Shown in pieces: positions 9,649 through 20,908 of a stretch of 64,000 bases of DNA (positions are counted from its first letter, which is position 1; every line of letters begins with the position of its first letter). This DNA is from Bifidobacterium catenulatum subsp. kashiwanohense JCM 15439 = DSM 21854. GTDB lineage: Bacteria; Actinomycetota; Actinomycetes; Actinomycetales; Bifidobacteriaceae. The position numbers and the translations under genes were made by a program. Under the pieces are notes generated by a model. That model was not told the origin of the DNA. It ran no database searches and saw only the letters and a program-made list of their open reading frames with translations. The stretch covers positions 1,302,001-1,366,000 of the forward strand of contig NZ_AP012327.1 of assembly GCF_001042615.1 (NCBI RefSeq), given 5' to 3'.

Positions 9649-10671
9649 TCAGGCGAACAGGAAGCCCTGGCCGTGGTGTTCCGGGTAGGTGTCAAACAGT
9701 TCGGCCACGGAGCCGTCTTCGAACACAGCGCGGATGGCGCTGGCCAGAAGCGGCGCGATCGATAGCACGGTCAAACCGTCCCAACGCTTCTCCTCAGGAA
9801 TCGGCACGGTGTCGGTAAGCACGACCTCTCGGACGCCACTATTCTTCAAACGTTCGACAGCTGGACCAGACAGCACGCCATGCGTGGCGACAACGGTCAC
9901 CGACTTGGCGCCGGCGTTCTTGAGCACGCTGCAGGCGCCTGCGATGGTTCCAGCGGTATCGATCAGATCATCGACAAGCACGCAGTCCTTGCCTTCGACG
10001 TCACCCACGACTCGGTTGGCGACCGCCTGATTCGGACGGGTGATGTCGCGCGTCTTGTGCACGAATGCAAGCGGGCCGCCGCCAAGACGCTGCGCCCACT
10101 GTTCCGCAACCCGAATGCGACCTGCATCCGGAGACACGACGGCGACGTTGTCAAGTTGGTTGGCGAAACGATCACGAATGTAGTCAACAAGCACCGGCAT
10201 AGCGATGAGATGGTCGACCGGACCGTCGAAGAAGCCCTGGGACTGTGCCGCATGCAGGTCGACGCTCATAATACGGTCAGCGCCCGCAGTCTTAAGCAGG
10301 TCGAACATCAGGCGGCATGAAATAGGCTCGCGGCCGCGATGCTTCTTGTCTTGGCGGGAATAGCCCAGCAGTGGGCAGACCGCCGTGATGGAACGTGCGG
10401 AGGCACGCTTGAGCGCATCAATCATGATGAGCTGCTCCATGATCGACTGATTGATCGGAGCTGCGTGACTTTGCAGTACGAACACGTCCGCGCCACGCAC
10501 GGATTCGGTGTAGCGCACGTACATCTCGCCGTTGGCGAAGTCGTATGCTGTGGTTTCCAGAACGTCGATGCCGAGTTGTTCGGCGACTTCCGCCGCCAGT
10601 TTCGGATGTGTTCTGCCTGTGACAAGGATAAGGTTTTTATCCGGCTTTCCTTCAAGGATTGCGCTCACCAT
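9649..10671 (-). CDS. prs: Ribose-phosphate pyrophosphokinase
   Basis: Makes PRPP from ribose-5-phosphate and ATP for nucleotide, histidine, tryptophan and NAD synthesis. The frame can extend to 10740, but the family N-terminus fits the ATG at 10671 (MVSAILEGKPDKN); GGAG precedes it, though very close, so the start is not certain. Motifs: the flexible-loop and ATP-site segment SRQDKKHRGREPIS, catalytic-site DLHAAQSQGFFD, and the PRPP-binding CVLVDDLIDTAGTI. About 340 residues. The next gene of the strand, nadD, also uses nucleotide precursors. Confidence 0.93.
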   Translation of the reverse strand: MVSAILEGKPDKNLILVTGRTHPKLAAEVAEQLGIDVLETTAYDFANGEMYVRYTESVRGADVFVLQSHAAPINQSIMEQLIMIDALKRASARSITAVCPLLGYSRQDKKHRGREPISCRLMFDLLKTAGADRIMSVDLHAAQSQGFFDGPVDHLIAMPVLVDYIRDRFANQLDNVAVVSPDAGRIRVAEQWAQRLGGGPLAFVHKTRDITRPNQAVANRVVGDVEGKDCVLVDDLIDTAGTIAGACSVLKNAGAKSVTVVATHGVLSGPAVERLKNSGVREVVLTDTVPIPEEKRWDGLTVLSIAPLLASAIRAVFEDGSVAELFDTYPEHHGQGFLFA

Positions 10672-10761
10672 GTCTCCAAACGTCTGTTTTCGCGTCAAGT
10701 GGACGTGACCCATATTAACCATCCGCGCAGACCGTCTCATCCGCGCGTGTTCACCTGAAAT

Positions 10762-11508
10762 TTACCGGTACAGTCCGTGTTTGCCAATATATTGCACCAC
10801 GCCGTCCGGTACGAGATACCAAACAGGTTCCCCGTGTTCCGCACGTCGACGTACATCAGTCGAAGAAATCGCCAGCGCCGGTATTTCCAACGTATCGACC
10901 TTGCCTTCCGGCAGTTTCACCCCTTCTGGCGATGAGTACCCAGGGCGGGTCACGGCCACGAAGTGGGCCAAATCCCACATTTTGTCGGCGTCTTTCCATT
11001 GCATGATTTCCGCGACCGCGTCGGCTCCGGTGATGAAGAAGAGTTCCGCGTCGGGATGTTGCGCACGGATGTCTCGCAACGTGTCGATGGTGTAGGTGAC
11101 TCCCGGACGGTCGATGTCCACGCGTGATACAGTGAATTTCGGATTGGATGCGGTGGCGATGACCGTCATGAGATAGCGGTCTTCCGCGTTGGTGACGTTC
11201 TTGTCGAGTTTGAACACGGGGCGTCCTGTCGGCACGAAGATCACTTCGTCAAGGTCATACACCCATGACACTTCTGATGCCGCCACCAAGTGGCCGTTGT
11301 GGATGGGGTCGAACGTACCGCCCATGATGCCGATGCGAGGTCTGCTATGCCAGTTGCCGCGCGCTGAACGTCGGCCCGTGGCCACCGCGGAACCTGCTGA
11401 TTCCACGGACAGGCCGGACATGCGCCGTTCCGGTTCCACCACATAGCTGATGGCAAGTTCGGAATCGGCTTCAGCGAATTCGGGCCGCATGCGTTTCGGG
11501 CCAGTCAT
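10762..11508 (-). CDS. nadD: Nicotinate-nucleotide adenylyltransferase
   Basis: Converts nicotinate mononucleotide to deamido-NAD in NAD synthesis. The nucleotidyltransferase motif [12 protein letters not shown] is at about residue 64 and the ISSTDVRRR motif near the C-terminus. The 248-residue frame therefore has an N-terminal extension of about 55 residues, longer than usual. The ATG at 11508 overlaps the upstream gene's stop (ATGA), which supports the long form by translational coupling, although a later start cannot be excluded. Confidence 0.92.
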   Translation of the reverse strand: MTGPKRMRPEFAEADSELAISYVVEPERRMSGLSVESAGSAVATGRRSARGNWHSRPRIGIMGGTFDPIHNGHLVAASEVSWVYDLDEVIFVPTGRPVFKLDKNVTNAEDRYLMTVIATASNPKFTVSRVDIDRPGVTYTIDTLRDIRAQHPDAELFFITGADAVAEIMQWKDADKMWDLAHFVAVTRPGYSSPEGVKLPEGKVDTLEIPALAISSTDVRRRAEHGEPVWYLVPDGVVQYIGKHGLYR

Positions 11509-12044
11509 GAGGCATCCTCGTTTTTTTGTTCCTGATCGGCATCCGCGGTTTCACGTCCAATGCTGTCAGCCGTGGGCGAAGCGTTGTCAGGATCGATCTT
11601 GCCCATATCCTCGTCCCACTCGTCCTGCACAACACGCCTGATTTCAGCGAAGGTCGGCAACGGGAAGTCCGGCTGGTAAGCACGCCGCACCTCGGCCACA
11701 CGTTCGGTGACACGAATCAGCGTATCAGTCATGCCGTCGATATCCTGTTTGCGTTCCATGGCGCTGAATTTGGCGATGTACTGTTCCATAAGACGCATCT
11801 GCTCGTCGACGTTCCTGAGTTTCTCCTCGCTGAGTTCCACCACGTCGTCGGCGCCGGTTTCCGGCCAGCCAATCAACACCGCATCGGCATATTCGAGTGA
11901 CGCGCGCTGTGCCGCCGAGGCGATGCCGTCCTCGATTTGCACAAGGAACACGTATCGTACAATGCTTAATCGTTCGGAGGCGAGCTTCAATCCCAGATAT
12001 GGATCATTGAGATCCGCATTCCATGGATTCTTGACGTCGGTCAT
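11505..12044 (-). CDS. Conserved hypothetical protein between proA and nadD
   Basis: Start set at 12044 ([15 protein letters not shown]) because a GGAGGGAACA ribosome-binding site precedes it; the frame could extend to 12128 into proA. The 179-residue soluble protein is mostly helical, with a conserved-looking core (about 10-140) and a disordered acidic C-terminus. No catalytic motif or known domain is recognised. Its ATGA overlap with nadD shows it is translated in the same operon. No function is assigned. Confidence 0.75.
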   Translation of the reverse strand: MTDVKNPWNADLNDPYLGLKLASERLSIVRYVFLVQIEDGIASAAQRASLEYADAVLIGWPETGADDVVELSEEKLRNVDEQMRLMEQYIAKFSAMERKQDIDGMTDTLIRVTERVAEVRRAYQPDFPLPTFAEIRRVVQDEWDEDMGKIDPDNASPTADSIGRETADADQEQKNEDAS

Positions 12045-12091
12045 TGTTCCCTCCATCTGACTGTCGTTTTCGTTGATACCGTTTTGTTCGC

Positions 12092-13405
12092 TCATGCTCG
12101 CACCTGCCCCGTTCCGTAACCGATCCACTTGGTCGTGGTCATTTCGCGTAGTCCCATGGGGCCGCGTGCATGCATTTTCTGCGTTGAGATACCAAGTTCC
12201 GCGCCGAAACCGAACACTCCCCCGTCGGTGAAGCGTGTGGATGCGTTGACCATCACCACCGCCGAGTCGATGCGTGAAGTGAATTCCTCGATGGCCGAAT
12301 AGTCTTCGGCGATGATGGATTCCGTATGTCCGGTGGAATGACGGTTGATGTGTTCGATGGCTTCGTTGAGTGAGTCGACCACTTTGATGCCGATTTTCAA
12401 TGCCAGATACTCGGTATCCCAGTCTTCATCAGTGGCATGCATCAGTTCCACTCCGTCGATACCGGCTTTATCGATGATTGCGTAAGCTCGCTCGTCGGCA
12501 TGCATTTCAACATTGGCGGCGGCGAGTGCGGCTGCGGCCTGCGGAAGGAACGTTTCGGCAATGTCCTGATGCACGAGGAGTTTTTCGGTGGCGTTGCAGA
12601 CGCCGACACGTTGCGTTTTGGCATTGAGGATGATGGGAATGGCCTTGTTTTGGTCGCCGGTTTGGTCGACGTAGATATGTACGTTGCCAGCTCCGGTTTC
12701 GATGACCGGCACTTTGGAGTTTTGCACGACGGCTTGAATAAGACCCGCTCCCCCTCGCGGAATGAGTAGGTCGATGTGACCTTGGGCTTGCATCATGGCG
12801 GTGGCGCCCTGGCGTCCGTATTCGTCGACGGATGCGATGAGCGCAGGGTCGTATCCGTATTCGCGTAGCACGTCGGCGATGATGCCGAGTGTGGCTGCGT
12901 TGGTACGTTCGGCCGCGTGTCCGCCTCTGAGAAGCACCGCATTACCGGATTTGATGCAGAGCGATGCGACGTCGACGGTGACGTTGGGGCGTGCTTCGTA
13001 GATCATGCCAAGCACTCCGATGGGCACGCGGGCCTGTTCGAGTCGTAGACCGTTGTCGAGATGGTATCCGCGTACGATTTCGCCGATCGGATCCGGCAGG
13101 GTAGCTACGTGGCGTACGCCTTGTGCGGCTGCGTTGACGCGGGACACGTCGAATTTGAGTCGGTCAAGCTTGCCTGCGTCCATACCATGTTCAGCAGCTT
13201 CCTGCATATCGATGGCGTTGGCTGCGGCGATTTCTCCGGCACGAGCGTCGAGTGCGTCCGCGATGACATTAAGAAGCTCGTTTTTACGTTGCGTGTTGGT
13301 TTGGGCGAGTTGCGCTTGCGCGATTCGTGCAGCGTCGGCTTTGGCGCACACTTCGTTGAGCACGTCGGTTTCCATGGCGTTGGCTTGGGCTTGTAGGTTC
13401 GTCAT
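12092..13405 (-). CDS. proA: Gamma-glutamyl phosphate reductase
   Basis: Aldehyde-dehydrogenase-fold enzyme reducing gamma-glutamyl phosphate to glutamate semialdehyde in proline synthesis. The 437-residue protein has [20 protein letters not shown], the catalytic Cys in [12 protein letters not shown], and [20 protein letters not shown] near the C-terminus. It is the first gene of a run proA-hypothetical-nadD on the minus strand; proB is not in the window. Confidence 0.95.
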   Translation of the reverse strand: MTNLQAQANAMETDVLNEVCAKADAARIAQAQLAQTNTQRKNELLNVIADALDARAGEIAAANAIDMQEAAEHGMDAGKLDRLKFDVSRVNAAAQGVRHVATLPDPIGEIVRGYHLDNGLRLEQARVPIGVLGMIYEARPNVTVDVASLCIKSGNAVLLRGGHAAERTNAATLGIIADVLREYGYDPALIASVDEYGRQGATAMMQAQGHIDLLIPRGGAGLIQAVVQNSKVPVIETGAGNVHIYVDQTGDQNKAIPIILNAKTQRVGVCNATEKLLVHQDIAETFLPQAAAALAAANVEMHADERAYAIIDKAGIDGVELMHATDEDWDTEYLALKIGIKVVDSLNEAIEHINRHSTGHTESIIAEDYSAIEEFTSRIDSAVVMVNASTRFTDGGVFGFGAELGISTQKMHARGPMGLREMTTTKWIGYGTGQVRA

Positions 13406-13558
13406 AGTTCCCTAGATTAGCGCGAAAACGCGCCTTGTTCCGCAGCTTCGACCATTATTTCGTCGTAGCGTCGGAATCAGGGCGCGATTTCACATGTCAC
13501 GTGGCCTCAGAGATTCATATCCGGAACCGTTCTCAATCAACCGTTATTCGACATGGAA

Positions 13559-14866
<1,308 letters not shown>

Positions 14867-15126
14867 TGAGCTCTCCTTGGCTTGGAATAAAACGTTGCCC
14901 GTACGAGCATGCGGGCTTAACGATGAAGTGTACGTGCATAAATCGTATAGGGGAATAGGGCGTTTCGAAACATGAAAGCAATCACGAAACAAGGAAGGAA
15001 ACAATCGCCGATTTGCAAATCGCATGTCGTCCCATTCCACGGACGCCAAGCATGTTTCTTCCCGCCCGTAACGCTACACTCAATACTGTTTGACGTTATT
15101 GTCCGTTCTATTGCTAAGGAAATCCA

Positions 15127-16611
15127 GTGACCACGTTCCACAGCACCCGCAGTACCACCGATTCGCTCACCTCCAAGCAGGCCATTCGCAAAGGCATCGC
15201 CGACGATGGAGGCCTGTTCGTAACCGACTCACTGGGCGAAACCCACGTGGACATCGCATCCCTCGCAGGCAAGTCCTATCAACAGATCGCATTCGACGTG
15301 CTGAGCGTGTTGCTGCCCGACTTCACCGAAACCGAACTCAAAGCATGCATCAACGAGGCATACGGCGTGCAATGGTCCAACGAAAAGATCACCCCGGTCA
15401 AACCTCTCGGCGATGACTACGTGATGGAACTATTCAACGGCCCGACCTCCGCATTCAAGGACGTCGCATTGCAGATCCTGCCGCGTTTCATGGCACGCAC
15501 CACCCCGACCGGTGACGACAACGAGAAAATCATGATCGTGACCGCCACTTCCGGAGACACCGGCAAGGCGGCGCTCGCTGGTTTCGCGAATGCCGAAGGC
15601 ACGGGCATCACCGTGTTCTATCCGGAAGGCAAGGTCAGCCAGGTGCAGGAACTGCAGATGAGCACGCAGGCCGGTTCGAATGTGAATGTGTGCGCAGTCA
15701 AGGGCAATTTCGATGACGCGCAGTCCGCAGTCAAGCGAATTTTCGGTAACCGCGAGCTTGCCGACCGCTTGGCGTCCGACTCACATGTGGTACTGTCTTC
15801 CGCAAATTCGATTAATGTGGGGCGTCTAGTGCCACAGGTCGTCTACTATTTCTCCGCTTACGCGCAGTTGCTCGAACAGCAGGTCATCAATGTTGGCGAT
15901 GAGGTCGAGTTCGTGGTACCGACCGGTAATTTCGGTGATATTCTTGCCGGATATTATGCGAAGTTGTTGGGCCTGCCGGTCAAGCATCTGGTTGTTGCGT
16001 CCGATAAGAACAATGTGCTGTTCGATTTCCTGACTTCCGGCACGTATAACCGTCAGCGCCCGTTCTATCAGACGATTTCCCCGTCGATGGATATTCTCAT
16101 TTCCTCGAACCTGGAGCGCATGCTGTATTACATGTCCGACAAGGACACTCGTCTGATTGCCATGCTGATGAACGATCTGAACCAATGGGGCGCCTATGAG
16201 GTTCCCGAACCAATGCTGGCCAAGATCCGTTCCCTATTCGGCACTGGCTGGGCCGATGAGGATCAGGTGCGTGAGATGATCGCGGATTGTTGGAACAAGA
16301 ACCATTACGTGATCGACCCGCACACTGCGTGCGGCTATTACGTGATGCAGCAGATGCCTCGCGATCCGCTGACGCCGCGCGTGCTACTGAGCACCGCCAG
16401 CCCGTACAAGTTCCCGCGCGTGGTCAACGAGTCCTTGGGTTTGGATGCTTCCGGCACGGATTTCGAATGCATGGACGTGCTTGCCGAGGCGACCGGCACT
16501 ACCGCTCCGGCCGCGTTGCGCGGTTTGGAGACCGCCGACGTGCGTTTCGACCATGTCGTTGACATCGACGGTATGGAAGGTTTTGTCGAGCAGGCCGCCA
16601 AAACCCTGTAA
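15127..16611 (+). CDS. thrC: Threonine synthase
   Basis: PLP enzyme making threonine from O-phosphohomoserine. It starts with GTG at 15127 after AAGGA. The 494-residue protein shows NGPTSAFKDVALQ with the PLP-binding lysine, TSGDTGKAALAGF, and the long form with KGNFDDAQ typical of the ThrC type without an allosteric domain. It is divergent from glyA. A hairpin follows the gene. Confidence 0.95.
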   Translation: MTTFHSTRSTTDSLTSKQAIRKGIADDGGLFVTDSLGETHVDIASLAGKSYQQIAFDVLSVLLPDFTETELKACINEAYGVQWSNEKITPVKPLGDDYVMELFNGPTSAFKDVALQILPRFMARTTPTGDDNEKIMIVTATSGDTGKAALAGFANAEGTGITVFYPEGKVSQVQELQMSTQAGSNVNVCAVKGNFDDAQSAVKRIFGNRELADRLASDSHVVLSSANSINVGRLVPQVVYYFSAYAQLLEQQVINVGDEVEFVVPTGNFGDILAGYYAKLLGLPVKHLVVASDKNNVLFDFLTSGTYNRQRPFYQTISPSMDILISSNLERMLYYMSDKDTRLIAMLMNDLNQWGAYEVPEPMLAKIRSLFGTGWADEDQVREMIADCWNKNHYVIDPHTACGYYVMQQMPRDPLTPRVLLSTASPYKFPRVVNESLGLDASGTDFECMDVLAEATGTTAPAALRGLETADVRFDHVVDIDGMEGFVEQAAKTL

Positions 16612-16643
16612 ACGAAGCGTGTCTTCGAACCGTTAACTCGTTA

Positions 16644-16681
16644 CCGCCGGCCGTCCGCAATACGTGGGCGGTCGTTTTTCG
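16644..16681 (+). terminator. Terminator after thrC
   Basis: G/C-rich imperfect inverted repeat (CCGTCCGC / GTGGGCGG with flanking pairs) followed by GTTTTTC. Confidence 0.65.
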
Positions 16682-16720
16682 TCAGGGCTGCTACAGTTGC
16701 ATGCTCGGAGGCGAACCAGC

Positions 16721-18052
16721 ATGACAGTACCAACAGCACCCGAGGCATCCAACAAGCCGACGATTTCCGCATCCGAAACGACACAGCAAACGCAATCGGC
16801 GAAACAATCAAGGCAGTCGAAGCAGCCGCAACGCAAACATGATCGTCTCATCACACGTGATATGGCGTTGGTCATGCTCGCGACCTTCTGCTTCATGTCG
16901 AGCAACATGCTCGCCAATCCGATCGTTGCCGGATATGCGGAATCATTGGGCGCGTCCGGCATGCTGATGGGTGTGGTGGCCGGGTCAATGAGTTTCACCT
17001 CACTGTTCTGCCGCCCGATCGCAGGCAACCTTTCCGACAAAACCAGCAAACGTACGCTCGTGGCGATCGGTACTGTGCTGTATTTCGCGGCGGGACTGCT
17101 GTACTATTTCGCGAACTCCCCCACCATGCTCATCATGGCACGTGTGATCAACGGCGTCGGTTTCGCATGCTGCTCGGTCTGCCTGGCCACATGGATGTCG
17201 CTGCTGCTGCCAATCCGCCATATGGGTGCCGGCATGGGCTTATACGGCACGATGAACGCGCTGGCCATGGCGGTCGGCCCAGCATTGGGTATTCGCGCGC
17301 AAAAGCACATCGGCTATCGGCTAACGTTTTTGAGTTCGCTGATATTGGCGGCGATTATGCTGATCGCCACGTTGATGGTGAAGAATGGCGGACAGCCGGT
17401 ACGCAAAAAGCAGACTTCCACAACGGAGAATCCCTCCGCTGCCGTAGACATTGACGGTTCTGCTGGCGCAACCAAAAAGCATCTTTTTTCGATCCGTTCG
17501 ATTTTAGAACCACGCGTGGTGCCGTTGTCGTTGACGTTCATGATGTTTGCGATAGCGTATTTCGCAAATCAGTCCTTCATCGTGAGTTATGTTCAGTCTC
17601 GTCATCTGCCGGTATCGTCCGACCTGTTTTTCATGTTTTACGCGGTCGCGTTATTGGTGTTGCGACTGGGCTTGCGCGACCTGTTCGACAGCAAGGGCTT
17701 CCGTTTCTGGCTGACGGTCTGCTCGTTGGGCATGCTGGCGATGCTCGCGTGTATGACGTTCCTGTTCAACGATTGGATGCTGTTGTTGGCCGCGATCTTC
17801 ACTGCCATCGGCTACGGTCTGATGAGTTCAGTCACGCAGGCGCAGGCCGTGGTAATCGCCGGCCGCGAGCGCAGTGGTATTGCGAATAGTACATATTATG
17901 CGGGTATTGATTTGGGTATGTCGGTTGGTCCGTTTGTGGGTGGTTTGGTGTATGGGCATTTGCCTGCTGTGTGGTTTTATCCGGTGTTTATGTTAGCGAT
18001 GCCTGTTGCTTGGTTGATTTATTTGTTGTGTGTGAAGCGTGTTTCGCGGTAG
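16721..18052 (+). CDS. MFS transporter
   Basis: Major-facilitator membrane carrier. The start at 16721 (MTVPTAPEASNK) follows GGAGGC with 8-base spacing; the longer frame from 16664 begins inside the thrC terminator. The 443-residue product has a polar N-terminus of about 45 residues, then about 12 hydrophobic segments. The motif-A-like loop FCRPIAGNLSDKTSKRTLV lies between helices 2 and 3, and a cytoplasmic loop is near residue 230. It resembles drug or sugar efflux members, but the substrate is unknown. The last 60 codons use more T-ending codons than the rest. Confidence 0.85.
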   Translation: MTVPTAPEASNKPTISASETTQQTQSAKQSRQSKQPQRKHDRLITRDMALVMLATFCFMSSNMLANPIVAGYAESLGASGMLMGVVAGSMSFTSLFCRPIAGNLSDKTSKRTLVAIGTVLYFAAGLLYYFANSPTMLIMARVINGVGFACCSVCLATWMSLLLPIRHMGAGMGLYGTMNALAMAVGPALGIRAQKHIGYRLTFLSSLILAAIMLIATLMVKNGGQPVRKKQTSTTENPSAAVDIDGSAGATKKHLFSIRSILEPRVVPLSLTFMMFAIAYFANQSFIVSYVQSRHLPVSSDLFFMFYAVALLVLRLGLRDLFDSKGFRFWLTVCSLGMLAMLACMTFLFNDWMLLLAAIFTAIGYGLMSSVTQAQAVVIAGRERSGIANSTYYAGIDLGMSVGPFVGGLVYGHLPAVWFYPVFMLAMPVAWLIYLLCVKRVSR

Positions 18053-18120
18053 TTGTTGGCATCGTGTGCGAGGTTTCTGCCGTAAACCATTCCAAGCGCG
18101 TGTCGTTCTAACTGTTTTTG

Positions 18121-18161
18121 CGGTCGGTCGTATTTTCCATATACGGCAATATGACCGACCG
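18121..18161. repeat. Inverted repeat between convergent genes
   Basis: CGGTCGGTC ... GACCGACCG with a 23-base centre that is itself partly palindromic. It lies between the convergent MFS and HAD genes, as a terminator would, but it has no T tract on either strand. Confidence 0.6.
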
Positions 18162-18251
18162 ACGCCCATCCTGGCTCGTGCAAGGCGTCCATGCCGAAGG
18201 GGAGATGTCAAGATCGGCCCTTGCCGCCGTATTCCGTTCCAGCCTTTCCGT

Positions 18252-18824
18252 CTATTTGACTTGGTGGATTTTGTTGCCTTTGACCATGTAGGCATGGCGG
18301 GCCATGTCGATCATGGGTTGGTCGAAACGGCTGTCCGTGTAGAATTCGTCCACGCGTGCGTTGTCGCCGTAGAGTTCGCGGAATCGTTTGGGCTTGTTGG
18401 TGTTGAAGTTGAGGTAGTTTACGTTCAATGTGCTGCCATCGATGGTGGATGAGACCAGATGCTGCACGCCAAGCCTGCGGCAGGCCTCCCCTACCGTGAT
18501 ATCGAACGAGGCGGTGAGGATCACATCGTCTTCGCACGGCTCATACCAGGGTTTGATACGTTTCATGTTCTGATCCCAGAAAGCGTTGACGAGTTCTTCG
18601 AATTCCACCGATTCGGCCAGTTCGCTCAAATATCCGTGGCATAGTTTGCCCACGCCGTATTCCATTTGGTCGAACGTGGCCCGTCCGAGTTTGTATTTGA
18701 TGGCATAGCGCAGTACCGGGGCGATGTACCGCAATACCTTCAGATTGTATTTGGCCGAAAACAGGTACAGATCGAACAGGCTTTCCCCGTCATAGATGGT
18801 TCCATCGAAGTCGAACACACGCAT
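18252..18824 (-). CDS. HAD-IB family phosphatase
   Basis: Haloacid-dehalogenase-fold phosphatase of the SerB-like IB class. The start at 18824 (MRVFDFDGTIYDGES) puts motif I DFDGT at residue 4; the frame continues further upstream without a start site. Motif II is in VILTASFD, and the acidic motif III in FYTDSRFDQPM near residue 165. At 190 residues it is compact, with a small helical cap. Substrate unknown; phosphoserine and other small phosphomonoesters are possibilities. Confidence 0.8.
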   Translation of the reverse strand: MRVFDFDGTIYDGESLFDLYLFSAKYNLKVLRYIAPVLRYAIKYKLGRATFDQMEYGVGKLCHGYLSELAESVEFEELVNAFWDQNMKRIKPWYEPCEDDVILTASFDITVGEACRRLGVQHLVSSTIDGSTLNVNYLNFNTNKPKRFRELYGDNARVDEFYTDSRFDQPMIDMARHAYMVKGNKIHQVK

Positions 18825-19022
18825 GTAAGCAGCTCTCACTTCCTCGTATGCACGTATCCAATACGCGCCATTGCACCTCATGCTAAAGTCCGAAGGCTGA
18901 TTCCTTCTTACACCAAGGTGAACGGCCGGCGACCGCAATGTGCACAAATTGCACATCTCAATGCACATTCGGTTCATGTCACGTTTGGAAGGAGGAACCA
19001 CCACAACAACACAGTCGGACCG

Positions 19023-19907
19023 CTATTCGCCCCATAGGAGCCGTTCGCGCTGCTGATACTCCTCATCGAACAACGGCTGGGCCTTCGTGTCGATGAGCTT
19101 GGCGAATTCCAGATCCTCATCTCGTTCCACCCGATGCTCAGCCATATTCCATTGGTCATGGTACGTGTAATGCAATGCCTCGGCATCCGTTTTCAGAACA
19201 TGCGACCGGTAAAGGTCCCGTTCGAATAGAAGCGTATCAACCAACCATCCTGGCTCGTCCGGAAACTTGCTGATGCCATTGACGTACTCCGCACGATACG
19301 CGTCATGGACAAGGACGGGCAACGCATCGATACGCAAAAGCTCCTTGAACATGATAAGCCGTCCGATTCGACCGTTGCCGTCCGAAAATGGGTGAATCTT
19401 CTCAAACGTCCAATGGACACGGGCGATCTGATACGGTTCATCCTCAAGTTTCGTGCACATATCAAACAGCCTGTCCATAAATTCGGGAACATCCTGCGGC
19501 AGCGCAGTCCTTGTCGGAGTGGCAGGATTGCCGATAAAGTTCGGCCGAGTCTTGTAGCCGCCCACGTTGAAAAGCGAGTCGGAGACCTGTCTGGTGCCCT
19601 GCTTGAGAATGGCATGCAGGTGACAGACCATATCCCGGTCCACCGGCTCATCAGCATGGTCGAGAATCCAACGGAACGCAGCGAAATGATTACGGGTTTC
19701 CAACGCATCGTCAGGATTGACCTGTTCGCTGCCATCCGTGGTATAGGTACCGGTGGCAAATAGCTGCGCGGTCTGTTTGGCAGTAAGGGTGGAACCTTCC
19801 ATATGATTGGAATTCCATGCGAACTGGATTTGTGTAGTCGTGTAAATGCCGTCACCATATCGAGTATCACGCTCTCGGATAAGACGCTCCACGATACGTT
19901 CCGCCAT
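19023..19907 (-). CDS. Fic family protein, class II (N-terminal inhibitory helix)
   Basis: Fic-domain enzyme that probably AMPylates (or otherwise transfers a nucleotide to) a protein. The 294-residue product has the active-site motif HPFSDGNGRIGR with catalytic His at about residue 170, and an upstream SNHMEG matching the (S/T)xxxE(G/N) inhibitory motif at about residue 34. The Glu would block ATP binding until relieved, as in self-inhibited class II Fic proteins. No separate antitoxin gene is adjacent, consistent with this class. The target is unknown. Confidence 0.9.
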   Translation of the reverse strand: MAERIVERLIRERDTRYGDGIYTTTQIQFAWNSNHMEGSTLTAKQTAQLFATGTYTTDGSEQVNPDDALETRNHFAAFRWILDHADEPVDRDMVCHLHAILKQGTRQVSDSLFNVGGYKTRPNFIGNPATPTRTALPQDVPEFMDRLFDMCTKLEDEPYQIARVHWTFEKIHPFSDGNGRIGRLIMFKELLRIDALPVLVHDAYRAEYVNGISKFPDEPGWLVDTLLFERDLYRSHVLKTDAEALHYTYHDQWNMAEHRVERDEDLEFAKLIDTKAQPLFDEEYQQRERLLWGE

Positions 19908-19962
19908 AACCCCATCCTTCCTTCATTCCGCTCGACTATCCTCCCATGGTAATTCATTTAGG

Positions 19963-20661
19963 CTAGAAACCGTGGTGGATGTCGTATATCCTGCAGGTTG
20001 GTTCCATGTCGAACGTGACCGTGTCGAACTGTTCGGGATGGTGCACGAACGTATCGATCAGTTTCCATTGGCGACGGCTGATGCCGATACGATAGTCCGG
20101 GCGGACCATAAGCACCGGCGCTTTCGGCTGGAGTTCCTCCAAGAGCTGCGCGCGCTGTTCGAAGCATTCATCATCGTCGATCCATACGATCGGCGCGGGT
20201 TCATTCTCTTCGCATTCGATGCGTACGCGTCGTTGGATGGTCTGCCATTTGCCTGTCTCACGTCCCCATTTGGTGACGGGATCGTACCAGGTGATGACAT
20301 CGACCAGCATGGGATCCCAGCCGAGCATCGGGTCGAGAATCTGACTGCAGTATGGCTGCCAGGTGGACAGCCACCACAATTTCACAATGCCGTTAACTGC
20401 CAACGCGTACATGGCGTCGGACAGTTCGCTGGACCAGTGGATGCGCCATGAGCCTACGGGCGTGTGGGCTTTTTCGTTGCCGTCCAAGTGGAACGCTTTT
20501 TCAGGATTGTACATTTTCGCGTAGGGACTGTCGGGCTTCGCCCAGGTCATAACTTTGTTCACGCCGCCCCTGCGCAAAAGCTTGTCATCCGGAAAGGCGT
20601 TGAGCACCCCATCGAAATCCGTGAACGCCACAGGCTTGGAAAACATTTTCAAATCCGTCAT
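19963..20661 (-). CDS. HAD-like hydrolase with unusual WLSTW and WIDDDE motifs
   Basis: Start at 20661 (MTDLKMFSKPVAF), after GGGGAG with 5-base spacing. The 232-residue protein has TDFDGVLNAFP near residue 13 (motif I), LWWLSTWQPY near 93 (motif II), and IVWIDDDE near 165 (motif III/IV acids), followed by VRPDYRIGISRRQW. The pattern matches HAD-like proteins related to the polynucleotide-repair phosphatase group, but the substrate cannot be told. It is tandem with the Fic gene, 55 bases apart. Confidence 0.7.
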   Translation of the reverse strand: MTDLKMFSKPVAFTDFDGVLNAFPDDKLLRRGGVNKVMTWAKPDSPYAKMYNPEKAFHLDGNEKAHTPVGSWRIHWSSELSDAMYALAVNGIVKLWWLSTWQPYCSQILDPMLGWDPMLVDVITWYDPVTKWGRETGKWQTIQRRVRIECEENEPAPIVWIDDDECFEQRAQLLEELQPKAPVLMVRPDYRIGISRRQWKLIDTFVHHPEQFDTVTFDMEPTCRIYDIHHGF

Positions 20662-20908
20662 CACCACTCCCCTTTCAATCATCAACTATCTTCTTATATT
20701 GACCTTACGGTTTCCGCACTACGTTTTACCTGACAAATACTGACAGCACCGCCATCGTTTTATTTGCTACACTCGGATTGGTTCGGCACGGACGCCGGAC
20801 GACCGCAGGCACGAGCATAGGCAACCGCAAACATGGTCCATAGATGCGCAAAACATGATGCGCGGACGCATCCAAACAAGCGGTCACCATCACGCAAAGG
20901 AGCGAAAC

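Noticed and set aside
14867-15126. Riboswitch (ZTP, glycine) or T-box upstream of glyA or thrC
   Set aside because: Neither conserved core could be found in the divergent region on either strand.
18121-18161. Inverted repeat as a classical terminator
   Set aside because: No T tract follows on either strand, so I list it only as a repeat.
19023-20661. Toxin-antitoxin or phage-defence module around Fic
   Set aside because: The Fic protein carries its own inhibitory motif, and there is no separate antitoxin or defence gene; the neighbours are HAD-type enzymes.
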